Positions 34,860 to 42,952 of a stretch of 58,418 nucleotides of DNA are shown piece after piece (position 1 is the stretch's first letter; each line of letters starts with the position of its first letter). The translations under genes and the position numbers were made by a program. The DNA is taken from positions 1 through 58,418 of the forward strand of contig JAAWDZ010000030.1 in NCBI GenBank assembly GCA_022794015.1, read 5' to 3'. Source of the stretch: Eubacterium sp. (GTDB taxonomy: Bacteria; Bacillota; Clostridia; Lachnospirales; Lachnospiraceae). Under the pieces are notes generated by a model that saw only the letters and a list, made by a program, of their open reading frames with translations, did no database searches and was not told the origin of the DNA.

Positions 34860-35273
34860 TCACACTATCCTGGTTCCATCCGGCAAAATAATATCGCCGT
34901 TCTCCGCACTTACGTCAAAAAAACCCACACCGTGCTTTTTTGCTAAACATCTCATCCGTTCATAAGCTTCATCTGCCACCGGCCACGCGAATGCAGCATA
35001 AATCATATCCCGGCCAATACTGTAATCCGCCGTATGACGTTCTAAATTTTCATCTGCATCCAAAAGCTTTGGATCCGGCGCATACTCCCCATTCATAGGA
35101 GGAAACGTCTCTTTCATTTCCATAAACCAATTCTGTAATGCGACAGATGTCACACGAACCGTATCATAATCGTGTTCCTCGCCCCATTCAACCTGCTTTT
35201 CATACCATGCCATAAATTCCTGTTTTGTAGCAGGGGTCTTAGTTTTTTCAAAAACCATTAAATCATAACTCAT
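34860..35273 (-). CDS. Conserved hypothetical protein (137 aa)
   Basis: A soluble 137-aa protein beginning MSYDLMVFEKTKTPATKQEF, with a WYEKQVEWGEEHDYDTV segment and a final GVGFFDVSAENGDIILPDG. The acidic, compact make-up and the MSYDLMVF opening recall small proteins often found near polymorphic-toxin immunity genes, but I cannot name a family and no toxin gene is next to it. The ATG at 35273 follows AAAGGAA at a proper distance; ATGs at 35279 and 35291 are less well placed. Confidence 0.6.
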   Translation of the reverse strand: MSYDLMVFEKTKTPATKQEFMAWYEKQVEWGEEHDYDTVRVTSVALQNWFMEMKETFPPMNGEYAPDPKLLDADENLERHTADYSIGRDMIYAAFAWPVADEAYERMRCLAKKHGVGFFDVSAENGDIILPDGTRIV

Positions 35274-35357
35274 AACCATCGTTCCTTTCACATAATTCTA
35301 TTCCGCTCTTTCGCAGATTCCATTATACCTCAATAGCTTTCCAAATGGAACAAGGCA

Positions 35358-35371
35358 GGCTGAACTGTTAC
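35358..35371. repeat. Solo end of the GTAACAG family, interrupted next to a second element
   Basis: GGCTGAACTGTTAC is the right-hand terminus of the 144-bp family. The following element (35375-35437) has duplicated GTTACCAT, whose first five bases are the end of this terminus, so the second element inserted at the end of an older copy. Confidence 0.65.
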
Positions 35372-35374
35372 CAT

Positions 35375-35437
35375 GTTACATTTCACACCCACGCCAGTTT
35401 TTGCAGATATTTCATATGATTTGGTGTGAAAAGTAAC
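35375..35437. mobile_element. 63-bp MITE-like element with perfect 8-bp target duplication
   Basis: Terminal inverted repeats GTTACATTTCACACC (35375-35389) and GGTGTGAAAAGTAAC (35423-35437) differ at one position. GTTACCAT flanks both sides (35367-35374 and 35438-35445). Its ends match those of the 142-bp element at 27001 in 12 of 15 positions, placing both in one family. Confidence 0.85.
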
Positions 35438-35471
35438 GTTACCATCCATTCCGCTTTACTGCTTCAACGTA

Positions 35472-35500
35472 TTGACTTTTATCCCACAAACATTTATGAT
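35472..35500 (+). promoter_or_regulatory. Promoter of tyrA
   Basis: TTGACT (35472-35477), 17 bases, TATGAT (35495-35500), 40 bases before the start and just downstream of the 63-bp insertion. Confidence 0.6.
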
Positions 35501-35539
35501 ACATATAACATGTTATTTTCAAAGACAGGAGGAATTTTC

Positions 35540-36637
35540 ATGTCTATCCAGACACTTGGATTTATCGGGCTGGGCTTAATTGGCGGCTCAATTGTAAAAA
35601 CGGCAAGGCGGATTTACCCAAATTTGCATATGATTGCCCGGTCAGGGCGTCAGCTTACAATTACAGAGGCTTATAAAGACGGACTGATTGATAATGCCAA
35701 AAACGCTTCCATTGAAGATTTTGCAGACTGTGATTATATTTTTTTATGTACGCCGGTACAGCAAAACCTCACCTACATCCGCCAGTTAAAAGATGTAATG
35801 AAAGATTCCTGTATTTTAACAGACGTTGGAAGCGTTAAGGGCGATATTCACCAGGCAATTGCAGACCTGGGAATGGATGCTCATTTTATCGGCGGACACC
35901 CTATGGCTGGCTCTGAGAAAACAGGTATTTCCAATGCCACTGCATATCTGCTGGAAAATGCATACTATATCTTAACACCGACTGCGCAGGTAGACAGAGT
36001 TTATGTAAACGAATTTCGGGATTTTATTGCCTCTCTGGGGGCAATTCCTATGATACTGGATTACGATGCCCATGATAAGGCGACTGCGGCCATCAGTCAT
36101 CTGCCGCATGTAATTGCTTCCGCACTGGTCAATCTGGTGGAGCAGTCGGATGATGCTCATGAAACAATGAAGACAATTGCAGCGGGAGGCTTCAAGGACA
36201 TTACAAGAATTGCTTCTTCTTCTCCGGTGATGTGGGAGGAAATCTGTCTTTCCAATCAAAAAAAGCTGCTTTTGATGCTCGACGCTTACCAGGAGAGCCT
36301 CTCTGAAATACGCGCCCGGATTGAAGCGGCAGACGCTTGCGGCATCAACCGCTTTTTCCAGTCTGCCAAAAATTACCGTGATTCCCTCGCTGTTACTCCC
36401 AAAGGGCCGCTTAGGACAGTATTTGAGCTTTACTGCGACTTGATAGACGAAGCGGGCGGAATTGCTACAATTGCCACAATTTTGGCCAGCAATCGTTTAA
36501 GCATCAAAAATATCGGCATTATACACAACCGCGAATTTGAAGAGGGCGTATTAAAGATTGAAATGTACGATCAGCCTTCGTATGACCGCACAATCTCGCT
36601 GTTGCGCAAATACCACTATACAGTTTATGAGCGCTAG
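35540..36637 (+). CDS. tyrA: Prephenate dehydrogenase with C-terminal ACT domain
   Basis: A 365-aa NAD-dependent enzyme making 4-hydroxyphenylpyruvate for tyrosine synthesis. The Rossmann motif LGFIGLGLIGGS is at residues 5-16, the catalytic region reads GGHPMAGSEKTG, and HLPHVIASAL follows. A final ACT-like segment of ~70 residues (IATIATILASNRLSIKNIGIIHNREF) is probably for tyrosine inhibition. The ATG at 35540 has AGGAGG directly upstream; the longer open frame from 35426 crosses the promoter. aroA lies downstream on the same strand after a 413-base repeat-filled gap. Confidence 0.93.
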   Translation: MSIQTLGFIGLGLIGGSIVKTARRIYPNLHMIARSGRQLTITEAYKDGLIDNAKNASIEDFADCDYIFLCTPVQQNLTYIRQLKDVMKDSCILTDVGSVKGDIHQAIADLGMDAHFIGGHPMAGSEKTGISNATAYLLENAYYILTPTAQVDRVYVNEFRDFIASLGAIPMILDYDAHDKATAAISHLPHVIASALVNLVEQSDDAHETMKTIAAGGFKDITRIASSSPVMWEEICLSNQKKLLLMLDAYQESLSEIRARIEAADACGINRFFQSAKNYRDSLAVTPKGPLRTVFELYCDLIDEAGGIATIATILASNRLSIKNIGIIHNREFEEGVLKIEMYDQPSYDRTISLLRKYHYTVYER

Positions 36638-36798
36638 TACAGCGTAAAATAAATAGCTGATATATTCGCGCAGGATATTATTCTGAGAGTATGTGCAAAA
36701 AAACGTAGGCGTAGCGGGCTACGCTGAGGATTTTTGGCATATGCTATCGGGAAAATAGACAAGCGAAGATGTCCGTTATTTATTGGACGATGTACTAG
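36634..36798. repeat. 165-bp imperfect inverted-repeat element overlapping the tyrA stop
   Basis: The left arm 36634-36656 (starts CTAGTACAGCGT) and right arm 36776-36798 (ends GATGTACTAG) match as inverted repeats in about 19 of 23 positions. The tyrA stop codon TAG is part of the left arm. The interior contains the perfect hairpin GCGTAGC-GG-GCTACGC (36709-36724). The same 14-mer GCTAGTACAGCGTA occurs at 12366-12379. Confidence 0.6.
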
Positions 36799-37005
36799 AG
36801 CGTGTTTGAAAAATGTTTTCCGGCAGATGTATTCCCCCCTTAGTGGAAGATTTGTACCCAAAGGGTATGATATGCCAAATGAGAGAGACGTTGCAGGCTA
36901 CATTGAGCGAATTCATGCAGATTGAACTAAGAAGTTCACTCTGATGGTACTAATATCGCGCTAAGTAGGGGATGCAGATGACGGGAATGAATTTTCAAAC
37001 ACGCT
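36799..37005. repeat. 207-bp inverted-repeat element upstream of aroA
   Basis: AGCGTGTTTGAAAAAT (36799-36814) and ATTTTCAAACACGCT (36991-37005) form nearly perfect terminal inverted repeats. The element directly abuts the previous one. The pentamer GTACT occurs just outside both ends (36792-36796 and 37009-37013), a possible short target duplication. A related end (TTTTTCAAACACGCGCT) is seen near 27230. With the previous element it fills the tyrA-aroA gap; no gene or terminator is evident there. Confidence 0.6.
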
Positions 37006-37050
37006 TTCGTACTCCATCCGAACAGGAAAAAGAAACGAAGGAGGTTTCTT

Positions 37051-38331
37051 ATGGATCTAAGACGCACTGCACATTTAAAAGGAACAATATCCATTCCCGG
37101 AGACAAGTCTGTTTCCCACCGCGCTATAATGTTTGGCGCAATTTCCGAAGGGATAACGGAAATCACCAATTTCCTGCAGGGGGCTGACTGTCTTTCTACC
37201 ATAGCGTGTTTTCGAAAAATGGGGGTTCCCATAGAAAACGAAACCGGACGCGTTACGGTACATGGAAAAGGACTTCATGGTCTTATAGAGCCTGATGGAA
37301 TATTAGACGTAGGCAACAGCGGAACAACGGCACGTCTGATTTCCGGTATTCTGGCAGGGCAGCCCTTTTCCTGCCAGTTGAATGGAGATGATTCTATTCA
37401 GAAACGGCCAATGAAACGGATTCTCACTCCACTGTCTGCTATGGGAGCAAAGATACGAAGTATAGAAGGCAACGGATGCGCGCCGCTTGCCTTTTCGCCT
37501 GCATCGCTGCACGGTATTTCGTACCAGTCTCCCGTAGCTTCCGCTCAGGTAAAATCCTGCGTTTTACTGGCCGGACTGTACGCAGACGGGACAACTTCTG
37601 TTACAGAACCCGTACTGTCGAGAAACCATACGGAACTGATGCTGTCTGCTTTTGGCGCAGAAATTTCTTCAAACGGCACAACCGTTTCTGTTCTGCCGCA
37701 TCCCAAACTGACCGGACTTACCATTGAAGTACCCGGCGACATTTCTTCTGCGGCTTACTTTATTGCCGCGGGCCTTTTGGTAAAAGACACTGAAATTTTA
37801 ATTCAAAATGTCGGGATCAATCCAACCAGGGACGGCATTTTAAAAGTAGCCTGCGCAATGGGCGGCAAAATAGAAAAATTAAACGAGCGCACTGCGTCCG
37901 GCGAGCCAGTCTGCGATTTACTTGTGAAATCGAGTTCCCTTCATGGAACTACCATAGGCGGCGATATCATTCCGGCATTGATTGATGAAATTCCGATGAT
38001 TGCCGTTATGGCCGCATTTGCCGAGGGAACAACTGTCATCAGGGACGCCGCAGAACTTAAGGTAAAAGAATCCAACCGAATTGTAACGACAACAGAAAAT
38101 CTGCGGCGGATGGGCGGCCACGCAGAACCGACGGCGGACGGTATAATAATAGAAGGAAATCGGGATGCCCTGCACGGAGCAAATTTCGAAAGCTATGACG
38201 ATCACCGGATTGCAATGTCATTTGCCATTGCGGCACTGGCAATAGAGAATACCTGTACAATGCGGAATGCACAATGTGTGGAAATATCTTATCCAACATT
38301 TTATGAGGATCTTGCAAAATTATGTAAATAA
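37051..38331 (+). CDS. aroA: 3-phosphoshikimate 1-carboxyvinyltransferase (EPSP synthase)
   Basis: A 426-aa shikimate-pathway enzyme that joins shikimate-3-phosphate and PEP. The N-terminal LKGTISIPGDKSVSHRA, the PEP-binding LDVGNSGTTARLISG, QVKSCVLLAGL, the catalytic region IDEIPMIAVMAAFAEG, the motif ELKVKESNRI, and YDDHRIAMSFA near the end are all present. AAGGAGG precedes the ATG. It should be transcribed with tyrA through the repeats or from an unrecognised promoter. The LDVGNSGTT form suits the class II-type enzymes of Gram-positive bacteria, judged by eye only. Confidence 0.96.
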   Translation: MDLRRTAHLKGTISIPGDKSVSHRAIMFGAISEGITEITNFLQGADCLSTIACFRKMGVPIENETGRVTVHGKGLHGLIEPDGILDVGNSGTTARLISGILAGQPFSCQLNGDDSIQKRPMKRILTPLSAMGAKIRSIEGNGCAPLAFSPASLHGISYQSPVASAQVKSCVLLAGLYADGTTSVTEPVLSRNHTELMLSAFGAEISSNGTTVSVLPHPKLTGLTIEVPGDISSAAYFIAAGLLVKDTEILIQNVGINPTRDGILKVACAMGGKIEKLNERTASGEPVCDLLVKSSSLHGTTIGGDIIPALIDEIPMIAVMAAFAEGTTVIRDAAELKVKESNRIVTTTENLRRMGGHAEPTADGIIIEGNRDALHGANFESYDDHRIAMSFAIAALAIENTCTMRNAQCVEISYPTFYEDLAKLCK

Positions 38332-38368
38332 TTTATTTTTGCCGTTCATAAGCATACTGCCGCATTAC

Positions 38369-38412
38369 AAAAATACAGGATAAGAGCTGCTGTCTCCATA
38401 TCCTGTATTTTT
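38369..38412. terminator. Bidirectional terminator after aroA
   Basis: A perfect 14-bp stem AAAAATACAGGATA/TATCCTGTATTTTT (38369-38382, 38399-38412) with a 16-nt loop. T-runs are built into both ends, serving aroA and the convergent GNAT remnant. Confidence 0.9.
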
Positions 38413-38461
38413 CCTTTCGATTCTATCCCTGTATCTTTTTTATGTACTGTCAGAATCCTAC

Positions 38462-38866
38462 TTAAAGATTGATCAAGTATACATATGCCTCCTTATTTTC
38501 AAAAGTAAAGCTCCTACAATAATTTCCACCGTTTTTCTCAATTGTTTTTATGGAAGCAGCATTGTCCTTTTCAACGGATAACTGCAACTGTTTTAGACCG
38601 TGTTTTCTCGCAATCAAGCATATTTGTCTTAATATTTCAGTGGCATACCCTTTTGTTCTTTCTGACGGTCTTACACTATATCCACAATTTCCAAAATCTT
38701 TCAGAAAATCATTTAATTGATACCTCAAATCAACAATGCCAACAATTTTATTATCTGATACCCTGACTGCAAAAAATGTATCTGTTAAAACCCAATTAGG
38801 GTCAACCGTCTTCGTATTTGCATTGGCAATGGTTTTCTCAAGCCATTCTTCATAGGAATCGGAAAG
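38462..38866 (-). pseudogene. GNAT acetyltransferase, 5'-truncated
   Basis: On the minus strand the frame is open from just after a TGA at 38869-38867 to the stop at 38462, about 134 codons. It reads SYEEWLEKTIANANTKTV, FFAVRVSDNKIVGIVDLRY, then GYSVRPSERTKGYATEIL (acetyl-CoA motif A) and QLSVEKDNAASIKTIEKNGG (motif B). These are the last three quarters of a GNAT protein; the usual first ~45 residues are missing and no start codon with a ribosome binding site is available in frame. A short internal ATG at 38728 would omit part of the fold. Judged a decayed gene. Confidence 0.75.
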
Positions 38867-39001
38867 TCAACAAAAAAACGGCTTAACGCCGCCCTGTTTA
38901 AATTCTGCTTTCATAAATAGAAGGTGTCAGAAATTGCTTTCACTTTTCGGAGAACTGGTATATAATAAAGCAACAACAAATTGGGATTTAGGGGTGATAA
39001 A

Positions 39002-39682
39002 ATGAACAGACCGATTACAACATTGTTTATGCTAATGTCGGTTGACGGGAAAATAAGCACCGGTGCAACGGATGATTTAGATGTAGACAAGGATTTTCCC
39101 CAAATTGCAGGGGTTAGGGAAGGATTGCACCAGTATTACGAAATAGAGCAGACAACAGATTTATGGACTCTCAATTCTGGTCGGGTTCAAGCCAAAATGG
39201 GCGTCAATACCAAGAAAACGCCAAATAAAACGCCTGTATCTTTTGTGGTAATTGATAACAGGCATTTGAACGAAAATGGTATACAGTATTTTTGTTCTCT
39301 GTCAAAAAAGTTTGTATTAATTACATCAAATAAAAAACACCCGGCATTTCACATAGAGCAAGACAATTTATATATCATATATCAAAAAGAATTATCACTA
39401 AAAAATGCGCTTATAAAACTTAAATCAGAATATGGCTGTGAGAGATTAACGATACAAACCGGTGGGACATTAAATGGCTTATTCCTTCGTGAAAAACTAA
39501 TTGATTATGTTGATATTGTTGTTGCCCCGGTTTTGATTGGCGGTAAAGATACATCTACATTAATTGATGGCAAATCTTTGTTTACACAAAAAGAATTGTC
39601 ACAGTTAGGTGTTCTGAAACTGCAAGAATGTGTGATTTTGGAGAACTCATATTTACGACTGCGTTATGAGGTAATTCACTGA
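39002..39682 (+). CDS. RibD C-terminal-like / dihydrofolate-reductase-like reductase
   Basis: A 226-aa protein with the fold of the RibD reductase domain. The N-terminus TLFMLMSVDGKISTGATD holds the family's SxDG motif, the nucleotide-binding part reads LTIQTGGTLNGLFLREKLID, and VDIVVAPVLIGGKDTSTLIDG follows. It lacks the deaminase domain of full RibD, so it is a stand-alone NADPH-dependent reductase, possibly for a pyrimidine or pterin-like compound. The ATG at 39002 follows GGGGTG. The gene and its neighbours are AT-richer than the surrounding core genes, suggesting acquisition. Confidence 0.82.
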   Translation: MNRPITTLFMLMSVDGKISTGATDDLDVDKDFPQIAGVREGLHQYYEIEQTTDLWTLNSGRVQAKMGVNTKKTPNKTPVSFVVIDNRHLNENGIQYFCSLSKKFVLITSNKKHPAFHIEQDNLYIIYQKELSLKNALIKLKSEYGCERLTIQTGGTLNGLFLREKLIDYVDIVVAPVLIGGKDTSTLIDGKSLFTQKELSQLGVLKLQECVILENSYLRLRYEVIH

Positions 39683-39740
39683 TAAATCCCCGCTTTTCCG
39701 GAATTTATAGATAAAAATAAAATTTTTGGAGGTAAACAAA

Positions 39741-39923
39741 ATGGCTAAGAAAAAACGATTTGAGACGGTTTATTCACAAGGGACTATTGACGCAACGCAA
39801 ATTTTGGTGGATACAGAAACGGGCGCGAATTATGTATTTCGTAAAGTTGGAAATGCAGGAGGAATAACACCCCTGTTAGACAAAGAAGGAAAACCTGTTA
39901 TTTCTCTAATTGCAAACAAATAA
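39741..39923 (+). CDS. Small DUF6440-like protein (60 aa)
   Basis: A 60-aa protein beginning MAKKKRFETVYSQGTIDATQ, with core ILVDTETGANYVF and PLLDKEGKPVI. The same pattern recurs in the 59-aa protein at 56927-57106 (MAKERFVEVYNQG, IIVDTETGVNYL, VDQDGKPVV), so the two are clear paralogues of the small DUF6440 family. The predicted structure is a short beta-meander. Function unknown. GGAGG lies 8 bases upstream; an alternative ATG at 39726 overlaps it. Confidence 0.8.
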   Translation: MAKKKRFETVYSQGTIDATQILVDTETGANYVFRKVGNAGGITPLLDKEGKPVISLIANK

Positions 39924-39967
39924 CACCTGTTTCTTTCCTCTGGATGTACTTATACTCCTTGTATTAC

Positions 39968-40000
39968 AAAAGGCTGGGAAATCCTACTCTCCAGCCTTTT
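39968..40000. terminator. Bidirectional terminator (DUF6440-like gene and queA)
   Basis: AAAAGGCTGG (39968-39977) pairs with CCAGCCTTTT (39991-40000), with T-runs on both strands. Confidence 0.88.
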
Positions 40001-40037
40001 TGCATCTTTGCCTGTTTCCAAATATACCAAAACGGTG

Positions 40038-41063
40038 TTAATAGATAAACATCGCATCTCCAAAGCTAAAAAACCTGTATTTCTCCTTCACCGCCTCTTC
40101 ATAAGCCGCTAAAACACAATCGCGACCTGCCAGCGCCGATACCAGCATAATCAGCGTAGATTCCGGCAGATGAAAATTAGTAACCAGCCCGTCAATTACC
40201 TTAAACTGATAGCCCGGATAAATAAAAATATCGGTCCATCCGCTCTTTGCCTGCAAAAAACCATTTTCATCCGCTGCAGATTCCAGGGTCCGTGTACTTG
40301 TCGTGCCCACCGCAATTACCCGTCCTCCATGTGCCTTTGCAGCATTTATTTTCTCCGCTGCATCTGTTCCGATTTGAAAAAACTCCGAATGCATATGGTG
40401 CTTAAGCACATCCGTCTCTTTTACCGGCCGAAAAGTCCCAAGACCTACATGAAGTGTAATTTCTGCAATTTCCACTCCCATTTTCCGTATCGCGTCCAGA
40501 AGTTCAGGGGTAAAATGAAGCCCTGCCGTCGGAGCTGCCGCAGATCCGTCATACTTTGCATAAACTGTCTGATAACGATTTTTATCTTTGAGGGTATGGG
40601 TAATATAGGGCGGCAAAGGCATCTGTCCCAACCTGTCCAGAATTTCTTCAAAAATACCGTCGTATGAAAATTGGATCAATCGATTGCCTTCTTCCGCAAT
40701 ATCTATGATTTCTCCTGTTAAAATCCCGTCCCCAAACAATATTTTTGTACCTGTTTTCGCCTTCTTTCCAGGTTTTACCAGAGTTTCCCATATATCATTT
40801 TCCATGCGCTTCAAAAGTAAGAGCTCAATCCTTGCATTTGTCTCTTCCTTGCTGCCAAACAAACGCGCCGGAATTACTTTGGTATTGTTGATTACAAGAC
40901 AATCTCCCGGCTTTAGATATTCTGTAATTTCAGAAAATATACGGTGTCTAGTCTGACCCGTAGTTTTATCCAACAGCATCATCCTGGAAGATGAACGGTC
41001 CGTTAAAGGATCCTGTGCAATCAGTTCCTTTGGCAACTCATAATAAAAATCTTTTACATCCAT
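40038..41063 (-). CDS. queA: tRNA preQ1 ribosyltransferase-isomerase QueA
   Basis: A 341-aa enzyme that transfers and isomerises ribose from S-adenosylmethionine onto preQ1 in tRNA, giving epoxyqueuosine. Recognisable motifs: [24 protein letters not shown] at the start, [14 protein letters not shown], the [14 protein letters not shown] signature, [10 protein letters not shown], and [17 protein letters not shown]. The length matches the family. No other queuosine gene is in the window. Confidence 0.96.
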   Translation of the reverse strand: MDVKDFYYELPKELIAQDPLTDRSSSRMMLLDKTTGQTRHRIFSEITEYLKPGDCLVINNTKVIPARLFGSKEETNARIELLLLKRMENDIWETLVKPGKKAKTGTKILFGDGILTGEIIDIAEEGNRLIQFSYDGIFEEILDRLGQMPLPPYITHTLKDKNRYQTVYAKYDGSAAAPTAGLHFTPELLDAIRKMGVEIAEITLHVGLGTFRPVKETDVLKHHMHSEFFQIGTDAAEKINAAKAHGGRVIAVGTTSTRTLESAADENGFLQAKSGWTDIFIYPGYQFKVIDGLVTNFHLPESTLIMLVSALAGRDCVLAAYEEAVKEKYRFFSFGDAMFIY

Positions 41064-41085
41064 CTTTTTCTCCCCTATTTGAAAA

Positions 41086-41122
41086 CGTGCCTAAAAACCG
41101 GACGAAAGGCTTTCCTGGCACG
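41086..41122 (-). terminator. Probable terminator after the first secreted paralogue
   Basis: CGTGCC (41086-41091) and GGCACG (41117-41122), extended by A/T pairs, form a stem after the stop at 41137. The following minus-strand bases are TTTTC. The 25-nt loop makes it a moderate call. Confidence 0.5.
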
Positions 41123-41136
41123 CTTATCGTATTTAT

Positions 41137-41946
41137 TTAATTCCATTTAATCTTATAATATCCAGAAGACATCGTATTGGCCCGCTCTATTTTTACATAG
41201 TACTTTCCTGCGCTCATTCCACTCTTTTTCCCATTTATTTTAAGGCTTAATGTAATTTTCCTTAATCCGGAAGTATAATAAATATTTCGGGTTCCAATCA
41301 ATTTTGTTCCCATATAAATAGAAATCTTAAAACAGCCATTCGTCTTGGCATTATAATAAAGCCGAAGCTTCTGTTTTTTGGTCAGACGGATCTGGTACCA
41401 GTCAGCATTGGAAATACCTGCCGGGACCAACCCTGTCAGCACTTTATTCTTCTTTAGATTTTTAGCCTTTATCCGTGAGATGCCCGAAACATCCTTGACT
41501 TTTTTATACTGACATGTAAATTTTACTGCACTTTCTGACTTGACGCGAATATAATACGTGCTTCCCTTCTGCATCCCAAATATAAATTTATACCAGTAAC
41601 TGTTATCACTATGTGCCGTATTATAAAAAATCGTACTGGATGACAAAAGCTTTGTTTTGGCGCTGTTATAAAGTGCAAGATATCCTTTTGTACCTGTAAA
41701 CGGCTCTGTCGGATCGGATGCCTCCACTGTAAGGTATCCGTCTGCATTGGGCTTATATTTCAGCCATGTATACTTACCCGATTCGGTATAGCTTTCTTTT
41801 TTGGATATGGAAACTATCGTTTCCTCGTTAAAATCATATTCTTTCTCTTCATCCTTTGTCTTGTTTGACGCAAAAGTCTTCTGTGAAGACAAACACAGCA
41901 GGCATAATACAACTAAAACTATGCCTATTTTATATCTTTTTTGCAT
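41137..41946 (-). CDS. Secreted protein of a tandem paralogue family (PPC-like domains), copy 1
   Basis: A 269-aa exported protein with an N-terminal signal peptide (IGIVLVVLCLLCLSSQKTFA, residues ~7-26). Two beta-sandwich repeats are seen: one with YTWLKYKPNADGYLTVEA, FGMQKGSTYYIRVKSES, and a second with ADWYQIRLTKKQKLRLYYNAK ending SAGKYYVKIERANTMSSGYY. This layout resembles bacterial pre-peptidase C-terminal (PPC) domains. There is no catalytic domain. GGAGGG precedes the start. With the next two genes it forms a tandem family; each gene seems to have its own promoter. Confidence 0.75.
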   Translation of the reverse strand: MQKRYKIGIVLVVLCLLCLSSQKTFASNKTKDEEKEYDFNEETIVSISKKESYTESGKYTWLKYKPNADGYLTVEASDPTEPFTGTKGYLALYNSAKTKLLSSSTIFYNTAHSDNSYWYKFIFGMQKGSTYYIRVKSESAVKFTCQYKKVKDVSGISRIKAKNLKKNKVLTGLVPAGISNADWYQIRLTKKQKLRLYYNAKTNGCFKISIYMGTKLIGTRNIYYTSGLRKITLSLKINGKKSGMSAGKYYVKIERANTMSSGYYKIKWN

Positions 41947-42025
41947 ACCAATCCCTCCATGCCATTTCTTTTGATTTCAGTATAGCATATTTTCTCCATA
42001 GAGGTCTTAATAATTTATTAAATCT

Positions 42026-42835
42026 CTACTGCCATTTTAAGGTATAAAACCCGGAAGATTGACTGTCTGCACGTTCTACTTTTACAAAATAATTACCCGG
42101 CTGTACGCGCTCTATAGTATACGCATGCCCCACTTCTTCCGAACCCTGTATAATATAACGCTTCGCCGTATTCAGATATGCTCCGGAAAATGTCAGTTTC
42201 ACCTGTCCGTTTGCTTTTCCGGAATAGTAAAAATGTAGATACTGTTTTTTGGGTATCTTGATTTTATACCAGTCTGCCGCATTGTCACCGGCTGCCAAAA
42301 TCCCCTTTGCCTTCTTTTTCTTCGGAAGTGATACTGCAGCTGACTTTTTATTTGCCTTGCTTTTGCTTACTTTGGTAAAATTGCATTTGACAGATACTGC
42401 GCCCTGCGCCTGCACCTGAAGATAATAAGTCGTTTTTTTCCTGACGCCGTATACTACTGTATATTCAGCGGGGTTTTTGCCTGCAGTATTATAAACATAG
42501 TCACCGGAAAGCTGTGTTTTCTTTTGGGAATTGTAAAGCCGAAATATACCTGTGGCAAGCCCCGCTCCCTTAGAACCCGAACTATCCTCCTGCAGCTTTT
42601 GTGCGTTACCCTGTGCAGTAATCGTAATATAACCATCATTGGGAGCTTTGTATTTAATCCAGATATATTTCTGCGTATGTGCATAATCTTCTGCTCCTGA
42701 AATGGCAATCGTTGCTTTCTTATTAAAATTCCTGGCCGCTGCCGATACATCCATTGGAAACAGGCCAATAAACAGCATCAGAGAACATAAACAGAACCCT
42801 ATTTTGCGGACATATTTTTTCACGTACTTCATCAT
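42026..42835 (-). CDS. Secreted protein of a tandem paralogue family (PPC-like domains), copy 2
   Basis: A 269-aa protein, paralogue of its neighbours on both sides. Signal peptide around residues 11-33 (IGFCLCSLMLFIGLFPMDVSA). Shared landmarks: KYIWIKYKAPNDGYITITA, VYGVRKKTTYYLQVQA, a lysine-rich linker, ADWYKIKIPKKQYLHFYYSGK and PGNYFVKVERADSQSSGFYTLKW. AGGAGG lies close before two possible ATGs (42835 and 42832). Probable cell-surface or extracellular protein; function unknown. Confidence 0.75.
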   Translation of the reverse strand: MMKYVKKYVRKIGFCLCSLMLFIGLFPMDVSAAARNFNKKATIAISGAEDYAHTQKYIWIKYKAPNDGYITITAQGNAQKLQEDSSGSKGAGLATGIFRLYNSQKKTQLSGDYVYNTAGKNPAEYTVVYGVRKKTTYYLQVQAQGAVSVKCNFTKVSKSKANKKSAAVSLPKKKKAKGILAAGDNAADWYKIKIPKKQYLHFYYSGKANGQVKLTFSGAYLNTAKRYIIQGSEEVGHAYTIERVQPGNYFVKVERADSQSSGFYTLKWQ

Positions 42836-42911
42836 GTCATCCTCCTATTCCATTTTCACTTCATCTGATACTCATTATAACAGATGCCAATCCATTTTTC
42901 TACTGTAAAAT

Positions 42912-42939
42912 AAAAAGGCGGGCATTCACCCACCTTTTT
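42912..42939 (-). terminator. Terminator of paralogue copy 3
   Basis: AAAAAGGCGGG (42912-42922) and CCCACCTTTTT (42929-42939) form a stem with one mismatch; T-runs lie on both sides. Confidence 0.82.
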
Positions 42940-42952
42940 AGTTATATGATTC

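Noticed and set aside
36734-36925. 63-codon ORF within the tyrA-aroA gap
   Set aside because: It spans the junction of two inverted-repeat elements and has no ribosome binding site. Its coding appearance comes from the repeats.
36930-36965. Resemblance of CTGATGGTACTAATA to the 3' end of 23S rRNA
   Set aside because: The match is only about 15 bases and the flanking rRNA sequence is absent. Judged coincidental within a repeat element.
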